Below, in pieces: positions 12,415 to 24,000 of a stretch of 64,000 bases of DNA (position 1 is the stretch's first letter; every line of letters starts with the position of its first letter). This DNA is from Anaeramoeba flamelloides (taxonomy: Eukaryota > Metamonada > Anaeramoebidae), in NCBI GenBank assembly GCA_027625915.1, contig JANTQA010000051.1:1798501-1862500 (forward strand), written 5' to 3'. The notes under the pieces were generated by a model. It was not told the DNA's origin. It worked only from the letters and a program-made list of their open reading frames with translations, and ran no database searches. The translations under genes and the position numbers were made by a program.

Positions 12415-13005
12415 CAGAATTATAATATGTCCTTAATAAAATTAAGCACTATTTTTTTCTGATTAATATTTTTCGAAATTAAGTTCATAACTTAATTCCA
12501 TTAAACTACTGTGATAATTTTTTTTAGAATAAAAAGACTCTCAACTTTTGAATATCGGAAATATTTTTTTGAAATTACTGTGCACTTTTTTATTTTTTTT
12601 TGAAAAATTGGGGTTGAGAAAATTTTGAAATCAAAGAATAAGTTAATATATTAAATTAGAATGGTTTTCCAGAGAGTTTATCTTTTTAGTTGAACTTTTT
12701 TTTAATTTTGACATTTAAAACTAAAAAAACATTTGAAGACCAAATTAGTCCCCTTTGTGAAAAGAAAATTCCCCATAATTTAGAATTTGTTTTTGTAAAT
12801 GAGTTAAAACAAGATAAAGTATCGAAAAATATACCTAATTTCAAGTGTGAATTTGATGATTTTGGCAAAACATGTTTTCAAGAAAAAGTTAAATTGAAAC
12901 ATTATTTATTTTTATTTTATCATTTTGTTTTTTTAATTGTATTAAGGGAAAGTATTTGATCATTTTTTCTTTTTTAGTGTTTTTTGGGCCGTAGGGAAAT
13001 ATACT
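12415..13005. repeat. dispersed repeat with a residual ORF, inverted copy of 1855-2470
   Basis: This is the partner of 1855-2470. On the + strand it carries an open frame (about 12690-12959) that is less low-complexity than its surroundings: KKTFEDQISPLCEKKIPHNL, then EFVFVNELKQDKVSKNI and PNFKCEFDDFGKTCFQE. I do not recognise the product. It may be a worn piece of a transposon protein or of a duplicated host gene. The other copy does not keep this frame open. Confidence 0.55.
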
Positions 13006-13467
13006 CCTGTGATAAAAATAATACAAGCACAACCAAAATAATACGTGTTCTAAATATAATCCGTTTTTTTTTTTTCTTCTTGTTCCAAAGCAACATGCAA
13101 TCCACTGTCAAATAGTATAACCTAGGTTCAAATCAATTTTGAAAGTAAATATCTGTTATTTTTCAGTAAAATTTAAATTAGGAATGCGATTAGTTGAAAA
13201 TTTTTTGATAATATTCTTAATTTTTCTTGAATTTTTTGTGTTTTTTTGATTGTGAAAAATTTACTCAAAAATTTACTCTATTTTTTGACAATTAATAATG
13301 TATATTGATTCTTCATTTTTAGAATTAATTTCTAAATAATAAAACTTTAAGAAACCAATATCATATTTAATGAGTGTTTATTGTCAGTTTCTTTGATCGG
13401 TTGATGTCTAGTTCTTCTATAACAAAAAAACACTCTTTTTATTTTGAAAAACCAATTAAATTTTTTT

Positions 13468-13869
13468 ACCTTCGTGGAAAAAAAGTGAAACACGATTTTT
13501 AATTGTGAACATTACTGAAAATTCAAAGTAAGATCAATTAAAAAAAGAAAAAATAAATAATAAAGACAAAATGAAGTATTCAACACAATAACAGTTTTTT
13601 TAATACTATCTTTTGGTATGGGTTTTTCTTTGATTGATCAATTATTAAAAATTTGTTCAAAAAATTGACTATTTTTGAGATCTCCAAAACTACACATACA
13701 ATTTCGATAAATCAAGTAGATTTAAATTGTATTTGTTGGGTTGATTGAAAATAATATAATGGATTATTATTTGAAGTTAATTGGTTTCTTCTTTTTATTG
13801 ATTTTACTTATCATTTTTAGTAATGTTCTCAATTAAAAACCGTGTTTCACTTTTTTTCCACAACAGTTA
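13468..13869. mobile_element. MITE of the AACTGTTGTGG family (~400 bp)
   Basis: Ends are GTGGAAAAAAAGTGAAACAC, then GAACATTACTGAAAAT (left) and TAGTAATGTTCTCAATTAAA, then GTGTTTCACTTTTTTTCCAC and AACAGTTA (right). Internal TGAGATCTCCAAAAC and GTTGGGTTGATTGAAAATAA match the copies at 4621 and 29343. The right terminus ends at a TA, consistent with a TA target. The element lies about 520 bp upstream of the PROPPIN start codon. Confidence 0.75.
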
Positions 13870-14388
13870 CATACTTTATTTTGATATTAGTCTTTGTTTA
13901 AAAATTCATTGAAAAAAAAATTTTCTGTCAGCTTTCAAAAAAGTTTTGTAATGGATAAAGATCAATATCAAAACTCTAGAATAATTTAAAACATTTCAAA
14001 ACGCTTTTTCCATTTTCAAATAGGCACTTTTAAGGTTTATTTAAATTTCCTCTCAATGATTTACTATTTTGTCCTTTAATTAAGGTAAATTTCGTTCCTT
14101 GATTTTTCCAATCAAAAGAAATTTAAATAAAATATTTAAATACACACTAATCTGGCAAAGCCACTTAACACATTCAAAATCAAATGAAAGAAATATTTTT
14201 TTCATTTTTTATTCATCTTTACCTTAATCCTGATTTTTTTTTAATCACAATTAAAGATTAGTCGGTCAAGTAAACCATATTAGCTTTTCGATTAAGAGTC
14301 TTACTATTGGATTAACCAACATTTTTAATTTGTTTTTTTAAAGAAAAAAACAGAAAAACAAAAACAAAACAACAACGAAAGAAACAAA

Positions 14389-15456
14389 ATGAACCTCGAA
14401 CGATTCAGAGAAAAAAGTAAAGAAATTAAAGAAAAAATAACTTGCATTGGGTTTAATCAAGACTATTCTTTTGCACAGATCGGATATCAAAATGGATATC
14501 AGTTAATTCAAACTTCCACATTTGAAACACTGGAAACAAAAGAAACAGATTATAGCATTGGAATGTTTTCGACTTTATATTCTTCCTCTTTAATCATCAT
14601 CCGAAGCGAGGATGGGCTTAAATTAAATATCCTGATAAGGAAAAAAAGAAAAGAAAACAAAAACGAGAACGAAAAAGAAAACGAAAACGAAAAAGAGGAA
14701 AACGAAGAAAAAGAAGAAGAAAAAGAAGAGTGTGGCGAAGAGATTATTTGTACCTTAGAATTTGAAGAGCCCGTAATTAGTATCAAACAGAATTGCAAAT
14801 ATCTGGTGGTTTGCACCAAAGATAAGATCTGTGTTTATTTATTTGAAGATTTGACAAGAGGGTGTTACCGAACCTTTAATGTCAAGGCTTCAAATGGTGC
14901 CATTGCGTTGTCTTCGTCAGAAAGATCATATTTGGCCTATTCCGAAAAAAAAGGAGACCTAACTATAAGATCATTGGACGACGATCAAGTTATCAAAAAT
15001 TTCAATGCGCACCAGAGCGCAGTTTTGCAGATTTCAATCTCGCCAAATGGATCACTCTTAGCGTCTGTGTCTATTGTTGGAAAAAATGTAAGAGTTTTTG
15101 ATCTTGACAACGAAAAGGAACGCCCGATCTTATTTGAATTTGTCCGTGGTAAATCTCAGGCAACATCCTATGGGCTCTCCTTTTCACATGACAGCGAGTA
15201 TCTGGCTTTGACGAGCGACCGCGGAACAGGGCATATCTTTTGTCTTCAAAAGGCTTCCAGGTTTTCAGGTGTTTTCCTTTCGGTTGGATCATTTGCCAAA
15301 ATTAAACTTAAAAAAAAGGTTCCTGCAATTTGTGCATTTTCGTCCCAAAGCCCAGATCAAATTTTTGTTTTGTCTTCTTCTGGTACACTGTCAATTTATA
15401 AGATGAATTTGAAAAAAGGTGGTGAGTGTAAAAACTTGAAAACAATCGAAATTTAA
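14389..15456 (+). CDS. PROPPIN (WIPI/Atg18-family) WD40 protein with altered FRRG motif
   Basis: PROPPINs are seven-bladed WD40 beta-propellers that bind PI3P and PI(3,5)P2 on autophagosomal and endosomal membranes. This one is intronless, 355 aa. An N-terminal ITCIGFNQDYSFAQIG blade is followed by a K/N/E-rich insert (about residues 84-115) in a surface loop. The diagnostic central region is NAHQSAVLQISISPNGSLLA...NVRVFD (207-238), then ILFEFVRGKSQATSYGLSFS (247-266) and SDRGTGHIF. The last blade ends SSGTLSIYKMN..KKGGEC, the usual C-terminus. The L/F-R-R-G motif reads F251-V252-R253-G254, so the first of the two lipid-binding arginines is valine. A GGTGAGT string near the end resembles a splice donor, but the unspliced GGEC ending matches the family, so I keep it unspliced. 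The exact WIPI paralogue is not assigned. Confidence 0.88.
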   Translation: MNLERFREKSKEIKEKITCIGFNQDYSFAQIGYQNGYQLIQTSTFETLETKETDYSIGMFSTLYSSSLIIIRSEDGLKLNILIRKKRKENKNENEKENENEKEENEEKEEEKEECGEEIICTLEFEEPVISIKQNCKYLVVCTKDKICVYLFEDLTRGCYRTFNVKASNGAIALSSSERSYLAYSEKKGDLTIRSLDDDQVIKNFNAHQSAVLQISISPNGSLLASVSIVGKNVRVFDLDNEKERPILFEFVRGKSQATSYGLSFSHDSEYLALTSDRGTGHIFCLQKASRFSGVFLSVGSFAKIKLKKKVPAICAFSSQSPDQIFVLSSSGTLSIYKMNLKKGGECKNLKTIEI

Positions 15457-18036
15457 GTTTCTAACCAGCGCAGAACTTGATTTTTTTAATTTTTATGAAA
15501 TTTTTATCCTTTAATAATTTTGTGCTTTGTTTTTTTTTTTTATTAAAATTTTAAAGACGATTGAATTAAAATCTCTGCTTATCGTCTCATCTTATCATAT
15601 TGTTATTTTTTATTTTTTTTTTGGTTTGTCTCAAAATAAAACAAATTCATTTTGTTCAAAAATTCCTGACTTTAATTTTTTTTGTGAGCAAAAAGTATCT
15701 CTTCTCTCAGTGCTCAGTGTCATATCTAAAACTTGGAAATTTCCAAAAAATTCAGTAATTCCATTTTTCTGAAGAATTGTGAATATTAATAAAAATTCAA
15801 AAATGAACTACATTTCACTAAAAGTAGCCCACCCAAAAGTGAAGAATTCATTTTTTTTTCTAAATACTCATTCGAAAATAAACACCATTCCACTTATAGA
15901 GACCACATACAAAAAGGAAAAAATGACAATTTTTTTTTTTTAGAATCAACGAAAATAATATTGTTTAGAAATTAAGAGAAATAATATACTTCTGATAATA
16001 GTTGAGATTCATAAAAGAAATACCCTAAAAAACTAAATATTGTAATATAATCATGTTAAAAAAAATTATGTGCCCCTTTCATTGTAATATTAAGCAAAAT
16101 TTTTCAATTTATTTCGAAAAATATAAAATTTGTTGACAATAATATTTTTTTTTGATCTTGAATGTGTTCATTTTATACCAAAATAAAAAGCCTCACTTTT
16201 CTTATTGTTAATTTGGAGTTTCAAACATGTTTTTTTTTAAATGAACTTCTTTTAATAAAAACAGAAAAAAAAACAAAACGCTAAAAAGAAAAAATTAAAA
16301 AAAAAATAAAAACAAAAATTTGATAAAATAAGAAAAATATATAATAAAGAAAAAAGGTAAATATAAAAAATAATTTAAAAACAAAAAAAAAATTCACTAG
16401 AAAAAACTTCCGAACAAAAAATTGAAAATTTATTTTGAGAAGAATATTGGATTAAAATCATTAGAATATTTCCCATTTTTTTAATAAAACTGTACCCTCT
16501 TGACTGAAAGTGTGTTTATATTAACATTTTCAGAATACCATTAAAAAATGTGAAACAGCAAAAAACATCCAATATGATTTTTAGTTAGAAATCTTAATTA
16601 AAAAAGAAAAGTAAGATAAATAAATTAAAGAAAAAATAAATCATGAAGTGATGATTATTTTTTTTAAATAAAATGAAATCTTGTTTATTTTGTAAAAGTT
16701 TTTTTTTTGTAATTTGGGCTTTTGCAAATTTACTAGAAGTGTTAGCCCCGTTTATGCAATTTTTCACTTAGAGTCAATTTTTTGAAATCCAGTTTTCAAT
16801 GTATTACGAATATAAAACCATAAATGACTTGTTAATTTTATTAACAATTAAGTTAATTCTTAAAATTAAATAACACATTTCTGGTTTTATATCTGAAAGT
16901 ATTGATTTTAAAAGAAAATTTTTTATTTGGTAATTATTTAATAATTCAATTCAAATATCAGAAAAAAAAGTTAATTGAATACTGGTGAATCAATAATGTT
17001 AATTATATATAAGTTTAACAAAAATTTAACAAAGTGTAACAAAATATAATAAGTAAAATTTCTTGTTCTGTAAAGTCTGAAAAAAAGTCATTTTCTTATA
17101 TTTTGAAAATATGAAAATAAAAATTGTCAAAAAATTTTTCAATTTTGAAAATTAAAAATAACAAATTATTTTTAATTTGTTCACTAGAACTATTATATCA
17201 ATTATTTAAAATATTTTTGGGAGAAATAAATGGTTTTGAATTCTGAGGCTAAATTAACTAATTTCCAAATTTCTTTAAGAAATTTTTATTTTGAAAAAAT
17301 CGAATTTTATATTAAAATAATGAAACAAAATTTCTAATGTAAAATTTGTAATTTTTTTGAAAATTTTTCTGTTTAAAATAATTATAATTAAAACTGTACA
17401 AATATTTTTTAATCGATCTCATAAAATAATTTTTTTTTGGTTAATCAAAAGAATGAGCTCAAAATAGAATTATTGTATTTAATAATTATTGATGGTAATA
17501 AAGATTATTCGTTGTGTAACAGTCATGGAAATTGTAATAAACAAGGTAAAAACTTTTGAATAATATAAGAAATTAACAAAATTTATTTTGATTTACCAAA
17601 AAATGGGGGAAAAAAATTGAGCTCAAAAAATTATTTTACTAGGTTTCTGATTCGATCTGTATTTTTTGACACTTTTCAGATACAAAATTTGTATTTAGAG
17701 AATATAAAAGAACAGATTTTTATATTTTGCTCTGATGCTGTGAAAGACTGATCCACTATTTATTTTAGTTCTAAGGGTGAAAAATCTTAAATTAGTGTTT
17801 ACCAACAATATTTATTTCAAATGAATTTTGAAAACAAAATAAAATTAAAAAAATTTATAAAATAAAATGTATAAATAAACAAAAAAATAATATTTCCAAG
17901 TGATTTTTTTTATTAATAAATAAGGAAATTTTTAAATTAAAAGTTTTATTTTTCTTTTTTTATTTTTCTTTTTTTATTTTTATTGTTATTTTAATTTTTA
18001 TTTTAATTTTAATTTTAATTTATTTGTTAATAGTTT
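15457..18036. other. long AT-rich intergenic stretch
   Basis: This region lies between the PROPPIN stop and the 3' end of the minus-strand 7TM gene. A short open frame at 15527-15772 is hydrophobic and T-run-driven and is not credible. The rest shows no coding signal or clear repeat. Confidence 0.55.
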
Positions 18037-21000
18037 TTAATTACTGTTTAATTCGATATCTATGGATTTTGATAATTTTGAATTGGAGTCGGAATCAGAA
18101 TCGGAATCCGAACTGGAATCGGAATCGTGGTCAGAAGATTTTGAATTGGATACTGATCTGTTGCTGTTTATTTGATTTTCGGAGGATTTTTCTATCTTAT
18201 AATGTTTGATTAATGTTTCATAAAGTAAAAGCCTGATTAACAAAGAAATTAAAAGGCAAAAGTTGGGTACAACTTTTTGTATTAATGTTTTTGTACCTTC
18301 TTTCATATTAGAGGTTCCACCCAGCACAACTAGAAAAATGATAATGAAAAAGATGTGATACCAGCAAATATATTTCATAGCTTTTGTAATTTTACGAAGA
18401 ATTCCAAGATTATCAGATTTTCCAACTTCTTTAATAATTTTATAAAACTTGTGAGTGTAATAAATCCCAACAGAGACCCAAAACAATAATGCCAAAACCT
18501 ATTAAAGTGTTTATTTATTTTTGATTTTATATTATATATTAGTTAATAATTAATTAAAGGTGTTTTTATGGTTATTATCGAATTAGAATTTAAAATTACT
18601 AAAAAAAAAAAAAAATGGGTTATTTTCTTTTTAGTTGTCCTCTACCCAGATTGAGTTGTTAATATTTTTTTTTTTTATGTTTTTAGGTTTATCCTTGTTA
18701 TATTATCTTTAATTAAGAAAATACTTTATTATTATTTTTCATTTGTTTATTTTTTTTTAAATTGAATAAATGAATTCAAAAAAATTAAATTAAAATTAAA
18801 AAAAAATATTCTTTTTCGTAAGGAAGTAAGTAGATTTTACAAATTTTGAGTGCCACCATTTATGTGAAACTGAATTATTTTAATTATTTCTTCAACTAAA
18901 TACATCATATTTTAATAAATATGAGCGTTTCAGATTTCTGGTATAATATATTTATATTCCAATTAAAAAATGGAAATCAAATAAATAAAAAAATTGATTC
19001 TGAAAAAATAAATAAAAAATCATTTATTTCTCGATCTTGTGTGTAACATTTGATATAATTACTTATTCTTAACTTGGTTTTATTTTTAAATCTGGATTGG
19101 AATACTTTTGTTTGGTAAATTTTTGATTAACAAAATTACTTTCTATTTCTAAATGATTCGTGAAATGACTTTTAAATATCCTATTTTCATTTAATTCATC
19201 CAATTCTGATTTAGGTTAAAGAAAATATGGATATTTTTTGAATTGTTCTTCAGAAATATAGATTTATTGGATGTGTTTGTTTTATTTTGATAATTATTTA
19301 TTTTTGATTAAAATGAAAACTCAATATAATTCCGAATTTTGATTGAAATTTTTTCACTATATTTTTCTTTTTCTTTAAGTTGAATCCTTTTGTAGTTGGT
19401 TTTTTTAATTTCGAGAATTCAATCCCTTTTCCTTTAATTTTTTAAATTACTTTACTATACAAAATAGTATGATTTGTTGTGATCTAGTTTGATAAAAATA
19501 TTTGAAAAGGGAATTTTGAAAATAAATTTGTCACAAAAAATGTTTTTTAAAATAATAATAAATAGTAATGGGGCGAGAAATTCAAGGAAAAAAATAGTTT
19601 GTATTCAAGCAAATTAAGAAGATAAAGAAAACCAATCTTCGAAAATAGGCTTTAAGTAATTTTTTTTTTTTTTTTGATTTCTTGATTACAACAAGTTTTT
19701 TTTAGAAAGGTGATCTTTTCTTATTTTTGGTCTTCTAAAAAAAAAATTTGTTTAAAATGTACACCTTATCATCGGTTTATTTTTTTGGTTTGTTCTTGAT
19801 TAATTTCAACAATTGCATAATCACAATTCTAGATCCAAAAACTAATTTGATAAAACCAGAAATTTAATCAAAAGATAAAAAAAACATTTTCAAAAAATTG
19901 AAAGATTCAACTCTGGTTTACTTTGGATTTCTTTTCATAAATAGAGAAATGAATGATGTTTTGGTTTAAATTTTTAATATCTGGTGGCACTCTAAAAATT
20001 AAATTTTAGTTGGATTGTCGCAAATAAAATTTTTCACAAAATGGTAAATTTTACCTACTTCCGTAAGTCCCGTGGTTACGTAAATGGAGGGGAAGGTTAT
20101 CTTGTGTTTTTTTGGTTATCTTTTGTGATTTTGAGTCTCTGTTATTCGATTTGGAACTTTCATTGTCTTTTATATATTTTTTGAAAGGGAATTTTTTCAA
20201 AATCGGTTGACTGCTTTCAATTTTGGAATGAATGTAGCACATATTGATCCGGTTTTAATCAATAAAAAATTAATGATTTTATATTGATGTTTAAATTTAG
20301 TTTTGATTTTATTCCAATTTTTTTAAAATATTTTTGAAAAGTCATTTTAATGGTTCCAGTAATAAAAGAAAATATCCATTAAAATCTTCGCCTACTCGGT
20401 TAAAAATTCAGAAATAAGAATATATTAGTTAAAACTCCTAAAATAAAAGTTTGTTTTCATTTAGAAAAGTGTCTTTGTGATAAAGAAATTTTTCAAAATT
20501 AATTAATGGAAAAAAAAAAAAAAAAACTTTTTTTTTATTGGATTTTGAAGGATACTCTGAATTTTTTTCAATTTACTGTTAATTGTATAATAAAAAGATC
20601 AAATGTTTCATTCAATTTTTCAATATAATCACACTCACAAGAATTAAAATAAATCATCAAAGTTCACCAATTCTAAAAAATAAATTAATAATTTAAACTG
20701 ATTTATGTTTTTGAAAATATACATTTGTTAAGATTTGATACGCAATCAAATGATCTACCTTCTCTCTACTATAACGGCAGACTTAAAGATGGTGACATGT
20801 GAAAAAAGGAAAAATTCCGGGTATTTGTCAGTTTAAATGTTACAAAATTTCGTCTCCATATTAATTTTTTCGATTTTTCAAAATTATTTGATTTAGAATT
20901 TCTTCGTTGACATCAAGGTATCGAATAGAAAAGAAACAAACAAATAAATAGAGATCAGAAATTGAAATTTATTTCTTTACAAATTTCTTGGTTAAAAGGG

Positions 21001-24000
21001 AAAAAATGATAATGAAGTGATTATTTTTTCCCATTTATTATTCAAATAACAATAAAATTACAGTCCTGTACCATTTTAAGGCACAGGAAAAATCAACATA
21101 TAAGGGACAAAATTTAGTTCACTTTAAGGCATAAATTTTTGATTTGAGGTACTTTCCCAATTTCAAGATATAATTTCACCGAAAAATTACAGTGATAGTT
21201 TGAGTGTTTTCTTCAATATATATATAGAATATTACATTATTAGTAATCTTGGAAATTTATATAGAAAAATTGTGCCTTATTTTGACCACTTTGATTTGGT
21301 GCCTTAAAGGGATTTTTTCTGTGCCTTATTACTTGATTTTTCCTGTGCTTTAAAAGAGTACAGGATTGTATAAGAAATTCAAAAATATCTCTATATTTTT
21401 AAAAGATGCCGATTTATGGGTTTTGAATAATTTTTTTTAGTTTTTCTCAGTCAAAATTTTCATTGTATTTTTTCAAAAAGTGCCCCATAGATACCCGCTT
21501 TTATAATATTTAAATAAATTTAACTAGTGACAGTTAATGCTTTATAATAATATTAAAAATCAAAATATGGGTTGTTTTTTGAAATTCTACTTCGCCACAC
21601 CTTAAATACGAAAATTTTCTACAGTTTTGCATGGTAAAAATTTCAAAAGAGACGAAAAAAAAAAAAAACCAAAAAAACAATATTAAATGAAAAAAAAATC
21701 TTGTCAGACCACTGTTGTGAAAAAACAAATTCGGCTCTTAAATAACGGTACATTTTTTTTTTTTGTTTTTTGAAAATTGGAAAAATTTAAATATGTTCAC
21801 ATTTGTTAAAATGATCAAAGTTATTAGAATGTGTAAAAGTTAATAAGTATCCCAAAACAAAGATTAAAACTCTTTAAGAAGTAAGGTATCTTATCTAGAT
21901 TTTATTGATTTCAATTTCATCAAGATCCTTCACGAAAAATGTCCTAAAAATCAAATTACATATTTTTGATTTCGAAATTTTACAAAATTTCGAAAAAAGG
22001 ATGATTTTCAGAAAATTAATATTACAACTTTCAGAGAAAACTCTTAATATTTAGTCTGAATTATTTTGTGAGTACTTAAAAAAAACTCGATTCTTTTTAA
22101 GAAAATGCAATTATGAAAATAAATCTATTTTTCGATTCTCCTTTTTTTTTTTTTTTTTTTTAAGAGTAAATCTTCAGAGAATCTGAAAAAATCTATTTCT
22201 TTAACAATAGCATTAAAAAATATCAAGATTAAGGATTAAAGTCTCAAATAAATTTGTATCAAATTGATAGAAATAACCTTTTTTTTGATTATTTTTCAAA
22301 TCCCTTTTTCTATTCCAAAAAAAAACAAAAACAATAATTCTTCATTTTTAATTTTTTTAAGAATTCGTTTAAAAATAAAGTATTTGAGTTTTACAACAAT
22401 TATCTTGGACTATCTTGATCAAATTGATTTATGCGAACGCCAGTTAGATACCTTACTTCTTAAAGAGTTTTAATCTCTGTTTTGGGATACTTATTAACTT
22501 TTACACATTCTAATAACTTTGATCATTTTAGCAAATTGGAACATATTTAAATTTTTCCAATTTTCAAAAAACAAAAAAAAAAAAATGTCCCGTTATTTAA
22601 GAACTACGTTTCATATTGAAATTCAAGGTCAAGTGTGTTCCAATCGTGTTCTGTGGGTTTGTAACTCTCACAAAATTTTCTTCGGTGAGATCTAAGAAAT
22701 TAAAAATGTCATTTTTTGCGTAAATTTTGGTCTCCTCGTATCTCGAAATGACAAAGAACGTTGGCAAAAATCGACTTTTTGAGAAAATAACTTTTTAGAA
22801 CAATTTTTAAAACCTTTATACATTGCCGGTACGACTAAGTGATTTTTTTTTGGTTGTGGGGTTAAGATGAGAAGGTTTTAAAAATTGTTCTAAGAGATCA
22901 AAAATTAGGAAAGTGAAAAATTTTTTGATGAAAAAGTTTGTTCATTTGAAAACAAACAAAATTTTGAATAATGACTACGATAATGTGTTTGGTGTTTGAA
23001 TAAATCTTCTAAAATTCACTTTTCCAACCGACATAATAATTTTTTTTTAAATAAAAAAAGACTTGACTCGTTTTGCAAATTTAATTTCGAAAAGATCCTT
23101 TCATGAAAAAAACTTCAAAACCTTTCCCACAAAGCCTCAACCCAATTTACATTGACACAGCAAATTGGGTTTTGAAAGACACGATCCAAAAAAAAAAAAA
23201 CCTAACTAGAAAACACCAAAATAATGTGAATGTGCGTTTGGCATGGATCATTTTGATCAAAAAACAATTCGAGGAAATATTATCCTCAGAAGCATGGCGG
23301 GGGAAATTCAGTTTTTCCCAAAAAAGGAAAAGAAAAGAAGAGAAAAAATTCAAAATCACAAGGAAAATTGCAATACTTTTGTAAGAATTGCTATAATTTA
23401 TGGAACAAGTGAAACAATTTTGGAAACCCAAAGATTAATAAATCCTAACAATGTAATCTTTGAAAGTTAGAGTTGGTTATTAGAGAGAGTATTTGAAATT
23501 ATCAACAAGATCTTCAATTTTTATCTTCAAGAAACTCGTTGTTATTTTTCTTTTTCATTTTTACGTTCCTTAACAAGGTGTTCGAAGCTACGTATCTCAA
23601 TTTTTCTTTTTCATTTTTCATCAAAAAAATGACAAAAAATGATTTTTCGATCCAAATTGGAGAATATTTTGAAGATCTTAACTTTACTTTTCAAATGGAA
23701 TTGAACAAAAGCTTTAGAGAAAAATTGTTGAATCCGACACGTAGTTCTTAAGAGCCGAATTTGTTTTTCACAACAACTAATTCTTTTCAAAAAAAAAAAA
23801 AAAGTTATTCTTCAAATTAAAAATGGAGAATATTTTCTCTTTTTCCAATTTTGTCAAATAATTCTCCAATCATGACAAAGAGTTTCTCAATTCTTGTCTG
23901 TAAAAAAGTTAAGGAAAACCAAAAAGGTTCTTTTTTGATAGATCTAAAAATTGTCAAAAAGAGGTAATTGGAAATTTTTAGAAAATTAAAGAAGGAAAAA

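Noticed and set aside
13100-13140. GGTTCAAATC, a tRNA T-loop-like string
   Set aside because: No matching acceptor or anticodon stems around it.
14550-14819. minus-strand frame with SFSFSFSF repeats
   Set aside because: Antisense of the K/N/E-rich insert in the PROPPIN.
15527-15772. 81-codon + strand frame after the PROPPIN, with a possible splice from GGTGAGT
   Set aside because: Splicing would give only two codons before a stop and would remove the conserved GGEC ending; the frame itself is T-run-driven.
23147-23431. Minus-strand 94-codon frame inside the 2-kb TIR element
   Set aside because: Hydrophobic F/L/S mixture typical of the antisense of a K/R-rich stretch; not a transposase.
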